Notes: generated by a model from the letters alone, not told the origin. Counted from the first letter of the stretch, positions 21,328-33,898 are shown. The stretch: DNA of 64,000 nt from Mytilus edulis (GCF_963676685.1 NC_092344.1:45468830-45532829), one strand, 5' to 3'. Numbers and translations are program-made.

Positions 21328-24300
21328 GTAATGAGAAGTAAAATAAATCAAGGACAAACAAAAATTTATAAATAAAATTAACTTATTTTTTAGAAATCCT
21401 TTTTTTTTTATACAAAATACAATTTGACACGAAACAATCATCTTAGAATTCCACTAAACTATTTGAAAATCGGTGATAATAAAAATCAAAATACATCTTT
21501 ACATCTTTTTAATTGTAACTAATTAACTCCATGAAAAACGTCACACAATTCTTTAATGTGCTTTATACAATTATTTGACTTAGGCACACATGTTTTCTAT
21601 TAAAGGACACACATTTTATTTGGTTTTGTGGCGTTGGGTTGCAATCTCAATGTAATGTATACCCTACTGTACACTTTTATTTATAGGCTTTCATCGTGTA
21701 TTTCGCAGCTGCGAATTCAGTTCATAAACATTAACGGTATGCATATATACTTGTGATTCTCTGGGGAAAAAACACCGGTAGTTTGGGACAGGACAATTTT
21801 GTTTTTACTCCCCTTTATTTCCAAAATATACTGACGAACCTTAATAATACAACACTAGATTATTCTGTTTTATTCCCATTTCAAAATAAGCAATTTTTAT
21901 GAAATATATCTTATTCATTTCGTAATTGTCCGAAAAAAGTTGGAGTTCAAGAGTTAAAATGATGCAATTCGTGTAACCAACGAAGGCAAAGACTGCCAGC
22001 AACCAACGCCAAAATGATTCTGAGAAAGATCACCAATTCTTTTTGGTATGTTTTAAGATCTGTTTTGTACATTCTGAGTTTACCTCTGTCTCGTGCATTA
22101 CAGTGTGTTTTAGCAATAAATTGTTTTAAACTTTAGTGCTTCAAATGTTTTTTTGCAGTCGTTTCTTTGGCATTTAAAACAATTTTGGCTTTAATCTGTC
22201 TACCATGGCATTCGTCGACTTGATGAAGCCGTAAAAATTACGTTGTGTTGTCACTACATATTGATCTGGTCATGAATGGTCATCAACAAATACTGTTTCC
22301 CTGTACTGTTGTTGTAAGCAAAATAAAACGTGAAATTGTCTGAAAACTCACGTTAACGTATTTTTGCATGCAATATTTTTATGGCTTGATTCAGATTTTT
22401 ATTTTTTAGTCTCGGCAATATGGACTATCAATTCCAAGTTTACTATCCACGGCGGTCACAAAAATATTCAAAGATAATTGAAATCAATAGAAAAAAAAGA
22501 GAATTTGGTAAAGGGGGAGGGCTTAAAAAATGTACTGTCCCAAGTACCTCTGGAAGTGACAACCCGTTCACACTATGCCTGTTTGATTCAAGTTAACCCG
22601 AAATAGTAAATCCTGTTTTGAATTTTTTGTCTAATATATATGATAGTCAAAGTAATTCAACTAGCACGAGGGAACACAGCTTAAAAGGTTCTCCCTGTTT
22701 TCATAGTGTAGGAATGTATCCCTGGCTAATTTACTATACAGTTAATTTTGAACCCATACGAAATGATAAAAGAGATTTAAACCAACCTCCCAATGAACCA
22801 ACATTAAGTTATAAATTGCATACATGTATGTTTAAAGTTAGATGCGGACCGTAACTCTTGCGGACCGTAACTCTTATGTCAATATGATATTTTTTTAATA
22901 GGACAAAAACTCTCTGAGTAGTCATTCAATGGTTTTGGTCATGTTGACATTTTCAGAGAAATTGTATTGTGGATCAGTTTTGCTATTTACTGTATTTTTA
23001 CCTATCTTGATAGTTTCTGCTAAATATCAATATCTTTTTTCAGACAAACAATATACCTTAACACAATTAGGAAATCTTCGACAGTTGACCCGAGAATCTT
23101 CGCCGCTTGAACTATTAACGTCATACAACCAACACTTTTCCATTGTATCGTCAGATATTTTGTTTTTTTGACTGCAAAATCTTACTGGAAGCTTTGCGAT
23201 GTCCAGTAATGTCGGACAAATAGCAATAATGTGTATTACTTTATAGATACCCAATTACATTTTTTACACTCTGTAGATATATAAAGGATCAAAATTATAA
23301 ATGTTCCTCTACTGTATTAGTTGTTAAGTTGCATCTGCAGAAACACAAAATGTGTTAGAGAAGTACATATTCAGATGTTTTGTATGTTTAAGGATGATCA
23401 GTTTGATTTCACTACAATTAAACATGTTAAAGCAGATTTTAAAGTTTGGTAAATACATCACTTTCCATTTATGTTTTCAGGAAATACATCTACATGTGCA
23501 GACAAAACTACGCCTGTGGGAGGTATATTAACTTTGCATTATATTTCATCTCGAGTCTGCAGGTATGACTTTCCAATAATAGGGGTCCATTAAAAAAATA
23601 CCCTTTCTAAAATTATGACTACAGTACGATATAGTCTTGTGTATTAAGTAACTGTAGTTATAAAAAACATCATACTATTTTCTAAACAAGAAAATGTATA
23701 CATAAAGTCAGGAATATGACATTTTTGTTCGTTAGCTGTGTTTGAGCATTTGTTTTTGCCATTTTATGGAGTTCGGTATCATTTTTTTTATTTGATAACT
23801 TTTTCCAATACATTTTTGATTATAGACAATACGAATATTTGCATATATTGATCTTTTTAAAAAGCTTTTGCTAATTCAACTCAATCCAGTACTTATATGA
23901 TTTACAGTATCTTATTAATCTGGAACACTATACCCGAAAATAAATAATTTCATTTGCTATATCTATTGCCCGTTTCTTACAAAGGAGATACACTAGTATT
24001 GTAAGGTTTACAATTCGAATTTATCCTTTCAATCATTGGACGGTTTGGCATGCCGAGAGCATGTAGGAGTTTGACTGTAAAATAAGTTTTATGAGTAGTT
24101 TAAGAGATTTCATGATTGAAACTGCGATAAGCCCATACCACATAGTCAGCTATAAAAGGCCCCATAATGACAAAAGTAACACAATTCAAACGGGAAAACT
24201 ATAAACGGCCTAACTGATGTACTAAAAATGAACAAAAAAACATATAACACAGAAACAAACGACAACCACTGAATAACAGGATCCTGACTTGGGACAGGCA

Positions 24301-27300
24301 CATACATACTGAATGTGGCGGGGTTAAACATGTAAGCGCGATCCAAACCCTCTCCTAACCTTGGACAGTTGTGTAACAGTACAACATAGAAACGAACGAT
24401 ACAAATTCACTTGAAAAATATTAAGACTAAACTCATCACATGGATACAATTAGAGTTTTTGGTTACTATAGTTTATTATAAATCACATCTATATTTTGCT
24501 TTGTTTACTCATAATAAAGATGCCATCATTGTTGAAAAACACTTTTAAACTTTTTTTGAAGGTGTGACCTTTCACGGTGCGACAGCGGACAAAGTTGTAG
24601 AATTACTTTCCAATAGATGTGGTTGTAAACAAGACAAGAAGTGCAATAACGACAATGAAGACTCGGATGAAGAACAAGGACCATGTAAAGGTAACACTTT
24701 TAGACTGCAACATATTTAAACATTACAAATACAAATCAAACTTTTACATTTGCATTTGTCACGTACAGTTAGTCTTTCAATCGAACATCCAGGTTCTATT
24801 GTTAAAATGTGTCTGGCTGATTTTCTCCCCAGTTTGATTTACCTGCAATCTCTGTTAACATTTATAATTAATACAATACAATTAATGAATGACATTAAAT
24901 GCATATAGGTTTTTAGGGTGTTTTTTTAATGTTTTGTTCATTTGTGCAATTTTTTGGTATACAAACTCTTGTAGAATAGCTAATCTGAAATTTTATGTAG
25001 AGTTTTTGTCTCACATTCAAACTTTAAAAGGAACATTAGCTAAGAGATAAAAAAAAAATCATTAATGTAAGTGAAAAAGAGAGATAATAAACCAGTTGGG
25101 TTGAGTATTGTCAAAACAAGCAAGTTAATTATTCGACCTCATAAAATCCTTTTTTAAGTGAACTTAAATTGAACCCTTCAGCTAGAGATGGGTTACGCCT
25201 GAACAAGGCGTGTTCAGCAATCAAAAAAACAAGATTGTCAACATTGGAAGATAAAAAGTGGTAAAGCATTTGGTTGACTGATTCGATCTACAAAATCCCA
25301 TTCTTATACAGGTAAAAATGATTATTAACATATTTTTCAAACTTATTAATATGAAATCAAACAGACCTAGAAAAATCCAATTACACGTGTTCGCTATCTA
25401 TTTATATCTATGTTTATGTTACATCGGGTCGTATGACCGTTGGCAGTTTTCGGAGGTCACCTGGATGGTTATTAAAATGGCGTCTAGACTAAAGTTCACA
25501 CGAAAGGGTGACACATTATAACAAAGTCATGCACTTTTAATTGTTTCTTTTGGACTTTTTGTAATTTGAATTTACGTTTTATTAAATTATGAATCAAAGA
25601 TCATGCCCCTTTAATTTTTATTGATCTCTCCTTGGTTTCGGTTTTGGCTACTCGCTGTAGTTAGGAATTGGTTTACCTTATGAATTTTTATTAAGACCAC
25701 CTGTGGTAGCAATACACAGTTAGAAGTTTAGTTACGCATTATGGTCATGGCGAATTCTTTAAATATGAAAGTTTTTGTACAATACAAGTGATTTTTTAGA
25801 TAGTTGAAGAATAAAATAGCCTCCCTAGTGGGTTTATATGAACATTTAGATTGTTTTCAGCATAATTTATAGGCCATTTTTCTGTTTGAAAGTCCGTAAG
25901 ATTTGAAATGTTTGACGCTCGATCTTTTCAATTCAATTTTATTTTTTACCTCTTTTCAGATACATGTCTATGTTTGCAGGAAAAGTATCACTCTAATTGA
26001 TTGAAATTGTCTTTTTTTGAAAATGCACCAAAAAACGTCACCAACCAAAATGAAATAATGTGTATAGCCGAGAGACAATACATATAGCTTTGTTTCTAAC
26101 AGGACATTGGTTCATGTAAATACGCTTCAGTAACGATCAACCAAAAAAAAAAAGTTTGATTGAAAAATAGAATTATACAGAATCTACATCGGATTGACAA
26201 CGCTGGTTAAGTAGACATTATCGCAGTATTTGTGAAGGTAAAAAAATAAATTATATGCTTGCCAATGAGACAACTCTCCACAAGATACCAAAATGACACA
26301 GAAATTAACAATGCAAATCATGTACTGTTGAAAGAATAATTGTTTAAATTCTAGAAAAATTTGCAGCTGAACATCTGAATGGGATTTTTTTTTTATATTT
26401 TACTTATGTTTTAATCTATCTATTAAATCGATCCTTCTACAAATACTACATAGTACATAAATTATAGTCAAGAGACCATCTGACTGTAAGGACTTGGATA
26501 GATCTACGTGTAAAAGTGGAATCTATAAGATTTACCCTGAAAAGACTGACAGTTTTAGCGTTTACTGTGAAATGGAGAAGCATGGTGGGGGTTGGACAGT
26601 GAGTTGAACTCTATCGGAAATAACCAACATTTGTGTTAATATACTAGTATGCCGTTTTGAGCTAAAATTTCCACACAAATTGAATCAATTGTGAATTTCA
26701 ATATGATATAGTGCAAATATTAACAACACCTCAATAAGTTTAAATAGAAACAAAACAATAAAAATGAAAATAAGGTAAAGAACTTAGTTCGTAGACATGA
26801 AATTAGAAGTGGGAATCGGCTGTTAGGAATACTTAGTCCATTGCTACAATCGGAAATACGAAGGAAACACACTCGATGAATAAAAATAAGTAAAAGCGTT
26901 AAAAACAAGATTAATATTAACAACAACAATAAAACAAAGGAACACAGGCTTAAATTGATGGGTTGCACAGATTGTTTCTTAAACAATGGAGAATTGTCTT
27001 TACTGAACATTTAATGCGATATATTAAGTTCCAAAGCCTGGAAAAATGTTCAAACAATTTGAAAATACTATAGTAGCAGGCGCATAATTTCAGTATTTGT
27101 GCTATTCAAGGATATTGATAATGGGTAAAATTGAGAATGGAAATAGGTAATGTGTAAAAGAGAATATAAGATTTATATTAACCACAACAATAAAACAAAG
27201 GAACACAGGCTTAAATTGATGGGTTGCACAGATTGTTTCTTAAACAATGGAGAATTGACTTTACTGAACATTTAATACGGTATATTAAGTTCCAAAGTCT

Positions 27301-30281
27301 GGAAAATTTTTCAAACAATTTGATAATACTATAGTAGCAGGCGCATAATTTCAGTATTTGTGCTATTCAAAGATATTGATAATGGGTAAAATTGAGAATG
27401 GAAATGGGTAATGTGTAAAAGAGACAACAACCCGATCAAATAGCAGAAAACAGCCAAGTCCGCAAAAGAAAAATGTGTACTAGTTCTGTGAAAATGGACG
27501 TCAAACTAAACTCCTAAACACATAAATAAACTAAAGTTGAAATAAGATAAAAGACTAACAAAGTCCAGAGGTTCCTGACTTGGGACAGGCACAAAACGGG
27601 GTTTAACATTATGTTAGATCTCAACCCTCGCCCTACAACTTAAGCCAACTAAGAATAAACAAACACACGGCAATACGTCCAGCCAAACAAATATATAGTG
27701 ATAGTTAAACAGTTACAGTATTGTTACGAAATTGATTATTTAAGATATAACCTGATGTATAAATGCTTCACGACTGTTTGTTCAATTCTATGTTTAGATA
27801 TTCCAGCGCAGGATAAATGGGGAAATCAATTTCTTTAGAGACTGGGAATCGTATAAGCGTGGATTTGGTAAAATGAGTGGAGAACATTGGTTAGGTAATG
27901 ACTATGAAACTGTATGAGATTGTAAATTTGAAATTATTCCCATGCCACTTTTTCAAACTTTCGTTAATCTTTTCTTTTATTTTGGTATTTTGGGGAGGTA
28001 TACCCCATACCCTTGATAACTGATATTTATGGTTTTTCTTACAAATTTAAGAATTTATTGTATTATGAACAAATTTTAAAAAATGTGTACTTTTACCTCA
28101 ACAATAATAAATTCTTTTATTAAATACAAAGATTTGGTCCTACCTGTATCAATCCTACAACACACAGACAGGCATATTATTCTATTTTACGGTGATGATA
28201 TTTAAAACATGATGAATGTCAGCGTATTGTTTTTTTGCATATAAACTTATTTTTCAAAAACCATTGTATAAAGGATATTACTTCCAGTTATATAGTACAT
28301 ACAATATATAAACCAAACATGTATAATACAGTTGCTATCCAATTGTTAACACTGATGAGGTCAAACAAAAAATACGTGTGTTTTGGATTGATTCCTTAAC
28401 GATGATAGGGTAAGTTGGTAGGTAAGATTTCTAGGGGCTTATTTCAATACACGGTTAGTTGTGATGTTACGTCCCTTTATAAAAACAAAATGGTACTGAG
28501 AAAAATCTTAAAAGTTGAAAGATTGAAATAAATTCATAAAACACATTTAAATCTAACAAGTTGTTACTGGTTGGCGTTTGTTTTTGAATAACCAATGACA
28601 TATAGTTTCTTAATGCTAACGATATTGAAGACTTGCTCACTGTGATAAAAGACTAGTTTATGGCCATATGTTAAGTTAGTCGGTAAGATAAATTCGTGAC
28701 ATAGTGTACTAGTGATGTAATACGGTAGATATTGGGTCAGTTAAATCAATATTGGCACTCGAGCTTCGCTCTCACCCAATCATAATTTACTGACCCCATA
28801 TATACCGTATTAGGTCACTAGCACACTATGCCTATATTCCTTTAATGAATTGTTGAATAGCTTGGATGCACGATGATATATCATTTTCTTACAGGTAATG
28901 AACATTTGCATCAGCTGACTTCCCACGAAACGTACATGCTTAGGATAGACATGACAGACTTTGAGAACAGTAAGGATAGTAAAAGACATGCTGTTTATAG
29001 CACATTCTCTGTTAGTAGTGAACACTCAGGATATAAACTAGATGTCACTGGCTACTCTGGAGATGCAGGTGAGAAAAAGTTCTTTAATTATTATAACCAC
29101 ACTCTAGGTTAGAGGTGGGATTTATTTCATTTACCTTGCCCTAAAAATGTATTACGTCACATTACATTTGAGCGTCTTCTGGATCAGTCAGGCAATCTCT
29201 ACCTGTTTTCCAATACTTTGTAATACGAGTAGTGTATGCTACATACAACAACGCTTACCCTTTTGTTATATTTAGGAATGTATAGGCACTTAACTTGATA
29301 GTTTTGTAGTTTCTCTATTCTTTAATATCGACCACCAACAAAGGATGATATTTATATTTATATGAAACTCTTGTGCAAAAAAAGCTAGGTCACAATATTC
29401 ATTTGGGTATCTAGTTTACAATATGTGCCCAATGACCTCGCCTGTCATTCAACTTAGCCGACATGGCCAAAGATAGAACATTCAGGTATTAAGCAAATTT
29501 TGTCTATTTTGAAACAGTATGAAGGATAAATTCTTTTTTTTAAATTATGTATTTATACAAAGTCATTTGTTTTACAAAATCGGCCATACCGATTTTTGGA
29601 CAAAATTGCAACTGTTTACAAATATAAAATACAAAATAATAAACATGTATTTAGTCTATGAGGTACTAAATGGTTAATGATGTTGGCCCCTAAGGTGTAC
29701 TATGGTTTTGATCATGGGTACGAAATGTTGAGTGTTGAGTACGAAACTGTAATTTTGGCCTTTCATCTTGAAACTTGAAAAGCTAGACATGAACTTAATC
29801 AGAAACAACGACTAGCTTGTCGACGTGATGTACTATAAAGACTGCATGGCCAGAATCTCAGTCGGTCTCTTATTGAATAAGTTGATATTGATAACGAATT
29901 GTATCATCAATATTTTGCGTTAGTGCCTTTATCTTAGCTTTAATGCAAAAATAATCATTATCATCATCCTCATCATAATCATATTTTACTACTTTATAGT
30001 CCTATATCGCGTTTGTATTCTATTAATTTGTAGGTGATGCTATGAAGAAGCACCAAAATGGAAGCACATTTTCGACGTTCGATAAAGATAATATAGGAAA
30101 CTGCGCTGTAGATCATAAGGGTGGATGGTGGTATGGTGCATGTCACGAAAGCAACTTAAATGGCCTCTATCTAAAAGGAAGCCACAAAATCGACAAGTAT
30201 GCTTTTAGTGTTGTCTGGTATCAATGGAAGGGTTTCATGTATTCACTGAAGACAACAATCATGATGATCCGAAGAATATAA
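21216..30281 (+). CDS. FReD lectin-like gene, copy C (7 exons, 310 aa)
   Basis: Exons: 21216-21327, 23481-23522, 24562-24690, 26468-26598, 27798-27894, 28895-29068, 30034-30281; all AG/GT, all phases compatible, 310 codons plus TAA. Residues 1-38: signal peptide or anchor. A 14-residue insert with one Cys (exon 2) is not seen in copy B. Residues 52-94: Cys-bearing linker. Residues about 95-310: FReD with [53 protein letters not shown] and [15 protein letters not shown]. Differences from A and B: a three-residue insert (SKD region) in part 3, a shortened calcium loop (DKDNIGNC, three residues fewer and missing the third Asp), and FSVVW where the others have GINW. No stop or frame break. Likely expressed but altered in calcium or ligand binding. 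A canonical AATAAA is not seen soon after the stop. Confidence 0.86.
22844..22875 (+). repeat. 16-bp tandem duplication
   Basis: GCGGACCGTAACTCTT occurs twice in direct succession inside intron 1 of copy C. Confidence 0.85.
23481..23522 (+). CDS. copy C exon 2, 42-nt micro-exon
   Basis: Acceptor ATGTTTTCAG, donor GTATAT, phase 1 on both sides, encoding [13 protein letters not shown]. Its symmetric phase means it can be included or skipped without changing the frame. No counterpart was found by eye in copy B. It rests on splice signals and frame only. Confidence 0.55.
24110..24372 (-). repeat. R3 repeat, reverse
   Basis: CCATACCACATAGTCAGCTA, CTGACTTGGGACAGGCACAT and GTGGCGGGGTTAAACATGT are reverse R3 landmarks. 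Confidence 0.75.
24562..24690 (+). CDS. copy C exon 3, Cys-bearing linker
   Basis: 129 nt, phase 1/1, same length as copy B exon 2. [17 protein letters not shown], then CGCKQDKKC and GPCK; one Cys more than copy B. Confidence 0.82.
24691..26467. other. intron of copy C, no gene seen
   Basis: Only a short reverse R3 scrap near 26250-26310 (TGCCAATGAGACAACTCTCC). Confidence 0.4.
26468..26598 (+). CDS. copy C exon 4, FReD part 1
   Basis: 131 nt; acceptor TTATAG, donor GTGAGT. Encodes [23 protein letters not shown] and GGGWT. It has no usable ATG and so no long ATG-started frame, but similarity to 10304-10434 is clear. Confidence 0.87.
26909..27430. repeat. 261-bp tandem duplication in copy C intron
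   Basis: Two units offset by 261 bp share CAATAAAACAAAGGAACACA, GATGGGTTGCACAGATTG, TAGTAGCAGGCGCATAAT and TGGGTAAAATTGAGAATGG, with scattered substitutions. Each unit ends in the first bases of a reverse R4 repeat; only the second continues into a full one. Confidence 0.8.
27400..27660 (-). repeat. R4 repeat, reverse
   Basis: ATTGAGAATGGAAATGGG, GACAACAACCCGATCAAATA, CCTGACTTGGGACAGGCAC and TTAGATCTCAACCCTC. Confidence 0.7.
27798..27894 (+). CDS. copy C exon 5, FReD part 2
   Basis: 97 nt; acceptor TGTTTAG, donor [25 protein letters not shown] then KRGFGK and GEHWL. Same length and phase as copy B exon 4. Confidence 0.87.
28700..28830. mobile_element. palindromic MITE in copy C intron
   Basis: Ends CATAGTGTACTAGTGA and TCACTAGCACACTATG are inverted copies; AATACGG / CCGTATT and GGGTCAGT / ACTGACCC pair further in. 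The core holds GAGCTTCGCTCTCACCC. Related in plan to 8899-9072. Confidence 0.7.
28895..29068 (+). CDS. copy C exon 6, FReD part 3
   Basis: 174 nt, nine more than the A and B exons, giving [13 protein letters not shown] in place of [10 protein letters not shown]. Acceptor TTCTTACAG, donor GTGAGA. Confidence 0.9.
29069..30033. other. last intron of copy C, no gene seen
   Basis: AT-rich; no repeat recognised. Confidence 0.4.
30034..30281 (+). CDS. copy C exon 7, FReD part 4 and stop
   Basis: 248 nt. DAMKKHQNG, shortened [25 protein letters not shown], then [14 protein letters not shown] and final MMIRRI TAA. Calcium loop and GINW motif differ from A and B while total length is kept. Confidence 0.91.
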
Positions 30282-32168
30282 AATAACGGACATAATTCCT
30301 GGAAAATAACAAATTTTGATATTAGTCTTTGAAAATTATTTATTATTTATATGCTGGCATTCATGAATATTCGTTAACAATATAACAAAGTGCTGAAAAT
30401 GTCTTCGTAAGCTATTAACGTGTATGTCTTCATAAAGTTACTTTTATTGCCATTAATAATATAAATTTATATTATGGAATGTATATCAGAATGGTGGCTA
30501 TCCTTGGAACTTAATACAATAATGGCCCGTAGAAAAATTGAATATCCAAAATTGTAAACTCGGGATGTTTACCTCCACTGATGGCGCAGCCTGAAGTGAA
30601 TTAATTTGTTAGGGTTGGCAATTTTGGATATTATTGCTTCTAAAAGGCCACAATTGATTTATCATACCGAAGTCACAGTTGAACCATTTGAAGCACGTAC
30701 CTTACTGTATAGTAACGAACACAGGTAACGCTCTTGCACTTGGAAAGCAGGTCACGGTTTGACCCCAAATTTATCAGCAACAATAGAGTCACGTGACCGT
30801 GAAAATTCAGTAAAAAAACAACCTCATTTTAACTCACTAAATACTATTGTCGTAATAAAAACTTATTGACCTAACTAATCTTGAGTATCCATAGTTTATT
30901 CTCGTCAAAGCTCATTCATCAAATCAAAGTCCTTTATTCTTTATTTTATCTGCAAACTTGGAGTTTGGGTGAAAATTGTCAAGTCTCCTGATCGAAAAAT
31001 CTAAATATCTACGAGGAAACTAAAAATGATGGGCTGAATTTAAATTTAATAAAGCATCTCATTAAGACAAACACTCGATATGAATATCTCGGCAATAGAA
31101 TGTTGGATACGCAAACGTCAAATTGATTTCAAAACGAAGCGGTGGTTTTTATGCCGATTTGTGCAAGTGGTTATCTCCCCTTAATATCACCAGTCAAAAA
31201 TAAAAAAAACCCAGCAAAATGCATAAAAATTAAAAAAGGAGTTTACTTTACAAAAATTAGAAAGAAAATAAACGAAACTCGATTTATAACTATGTTATGA
31301 TAATATAAAGAAGAGATGCCGCCCTATTTTTCAGAGAAGGACTAAATGTAAAAAATTAAATGACAAAATATTACTGTACTGTAGATCTAGTAAAAAAAAA
31401 ACAATTCAGAAAATGTGGATGATGACACCTACATGTAAAATTAAAAACCTAGCTATATTGAAAGAAATTAGACCTGGCGGATGAATACATGTAATTTTTA
31501 TATGTGGGATCATTCCTAGCAGAATTTTTTTAAACACTTCTGATTATATTTAATGCAATAAAACATAGTTTATACAATTTCAATAATCTTTCTGAAAATT
31601 GATATAATTATTAAATAAATAGTACTGATCATATATATTTTATATTCTATAAAGTGTGACCAAGAGTCACAACAAATTTCTTCAAATTAAGAGAGCCTTT
31701 AAACTCAAGCCTATGTTTCTTAGTTGAACAGTAACATACAAAAAAGGGATTAATAAGATTTATACCAAAAATATTGACAGAAATTCTGTAAAAAAAATAT
31801 GCTTTAAATTATAAGTGAAAGTGACACAGTTTTGAATTTCAGAATCATTATTATTGTAAAATTAAACTATTAGATTAGCTTGCACAGTAGCCCTTTGTCT
31901 TATTTCTCAGGGTATTTTATAGATTATGAAAGTAAACTTTTTGGAAAAATTGGGCTTCTTCTCTTGAACAGGTTGCTGTATCAGCTGCTTTAATTACATA
32001 TTAACAAACAAAGTATATATTGTATATATACTTTACCTGAATACTAGTAATAGGAAATGAAATGAAACTGGTGGGACAAATTTTGTGCATTTTACTTCAA
32101 TAATGATCAATGATGCTTAAATTTGACAAGAATTTGCCATTTGAATAAATTCAATTTTGTAAGAACAC
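30282..32168. other. downstream of the FReD cluster, no gene seen
   Basis: AT-rich intergenic DNA. Only a short inverted pair ATATCCAAAATTG / CAATTTTGGATAT (about 30542 and 30630) and one half of a 22-bp direct repeat (31103). Confidence 0.45.
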
Positions 32169-32173
32169 ACCTC

Positions 32174-32340
32174 CAGTGGCGGATCCAGGGGGGGGGGGGG
32201 TTCCGGGGGTGTGCGCACCCCCCTTTATTTTTGCCGATCAATGCATTTGTATCGGGACATATGTTTTGCACCCCCCCCCTTTTGCCCTGGGTGCCCTGGG
32301 TTAGCACCCCCCCTTTCGAAAATTCCTGCATCCGCCCCTG
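32174..32340. mobile_element. 167-bp MITE with 5-bp target duplication
   Basis: Ends CAGTGGCGGATCCAG and CTGCATCCGCCCCTG are inverted copies (13 of 15 pair). ACCTC flanks both sides (32169-32173, 32341-32345). The inside has G and C runs that create short frames on both strands. Relatives: 38837-39000 and an end near 62085. Confidence 0.75.
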
Positions 32341-32345
32341 ACCTC

Positions 32346-33730
32346 TATGTTTGGCTGACTTGGCTTGATAAGCTAGTTTTTGCTCTTATTACTATAAAAT
32401 TGAGAATGGAAATATAGCTTACTAAGTAAAGAGATAATAATATAAACAAGATTTTATTAACTGACCTTCATTTACTTTTTTCATATGTTTTTTTTCCTAC
32501 AGAATTTTCTTTGCAATGCATTTTCTATTGCTACTTTTGTGCCTTTGTCCATCCAGTAGGCTATCAATAATTTGTCAGATCTGTCAGAATTTTCCAAGAC
32601 GTTTAGCTTTAACACAATAAAGAGGATCTTTGTTTGTCGTTTCACTTTAATTTCGAATGTGTAAATTTTTACTATGCACATGACCCTGACACATATTTTG
32701 TTATAAACGTTTCATGACGTATGTTGAAAAAAGATAACATTGTCACCGTCAATTTGTGTAGGGGATCAAAAGGGGTTTTAGTTACTTTAAAATACAAGTA
32801 TCGTATGGAATTGTAAAAATCCACAACTTTTAATCAAAATTTCATTCATGTTTTCAATAAAATCAGTATTTTAGAGCACTTTGAAACAGGTACAATTATA
32901 AAGAAGCTAAATTTCACTGTTTTGAAGTAGAAACGTAGCTAAAACCAGATACAAATTGACAAGGCTGGTGGTCACTAAAATTGATGTATAAAAGTAAAAA
33001 ATGATGGCTTCAAAACAGTGTATGAATTTGAAATAGGTTTCCCGGTTCCATTTAAGATTATAAACGTTCTTTTCTGTATTTGGATACGCAAACGTCAAAT
33101 TAGGAAAAATCGATTTTTTTTGGCGAACTAAAAAGATGCTATTTTTTTTAGAACGGACAGGATAAAGGAATAGCATTCACAAGCTATTTTTTGTAATGTT
33201 TGTATGTCGTAAAGAAATTATATTGGTCACAAAACCTACATATTTTAAAATTTAACTATAATAAAAGCATGACAAGTTGCAAAAAATACTTTAAACGTCA
33301 ATCTTTTAGCCGATTGATTTGGCGGACTTTTTGACGTTACGGACGACTGTAGCGCCACCTAATTAATTCCCCCTGCTATTGTTGCTGATAGAGCTTGACG
33401 ACAACGGCCGTATCGAAGGACTTGCTTTCCAACTGTTGCTGCCAGAAAATATCCAAGGTTGCATTTTGTGTGACGTTACATGCCAAACAATTACGTCATT
33501 CGATATATGACGTCACACCATAATAACCTTTATATGTGAAACCCATTGAAGAAAGATGTTACTCTGTTTAACCTTGGGGCAGCAATGATGAGAAGCTTGC
33601 GAAGATTAAAACATGGACATATATGTTCCCCCGGCACCAAGAGGGTTAACGTTCGGAAATAAATTTGTGTCTTTGAATTTCTCATAGGAATAACAAATAC
33701 ATTTTTTCCATACCTTGTATGTTTTAGTTC
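32346..33730. other. intergenic, no gene seen
   Basis: AT-rich. Holds the second half of the 22-bp direct repeat (33080-33101). The frames have no family features. Confidence 0.4.
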
Positions 33731-33898
33731 ACCTGCACAACATACAAGAAAACAACTGCCACAAAACCCAAATGCTTATGAATGATCTCGTCTAGAAGGC
33801 CCTTTCTTCATGGTGTAGCATTTTTTATGATGCGTTTCAAAGTACTCGTCCAAGCATTTGGGTTTTGTGGCAGTTGTTTTCTTGTATGTTGTGCAGGT
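33731..33898. repeat. perfect 47-bp inverted repeat, 74-nt loop
   Basis: Arms 33731-33777 and 33852-33898 are exact reverse complements, with CTGCACAACATACAAG in the left arm and CTTGTATGTTGTGCAG in the right. If transcribed, it would give a long perfect stem. Confidence 0.9.

Noticed and set aside
32107-32417. Open frames on both strands rich in Gly/Pro
   Set aside because: They come from G and C runs inside the 167-bp MITE.
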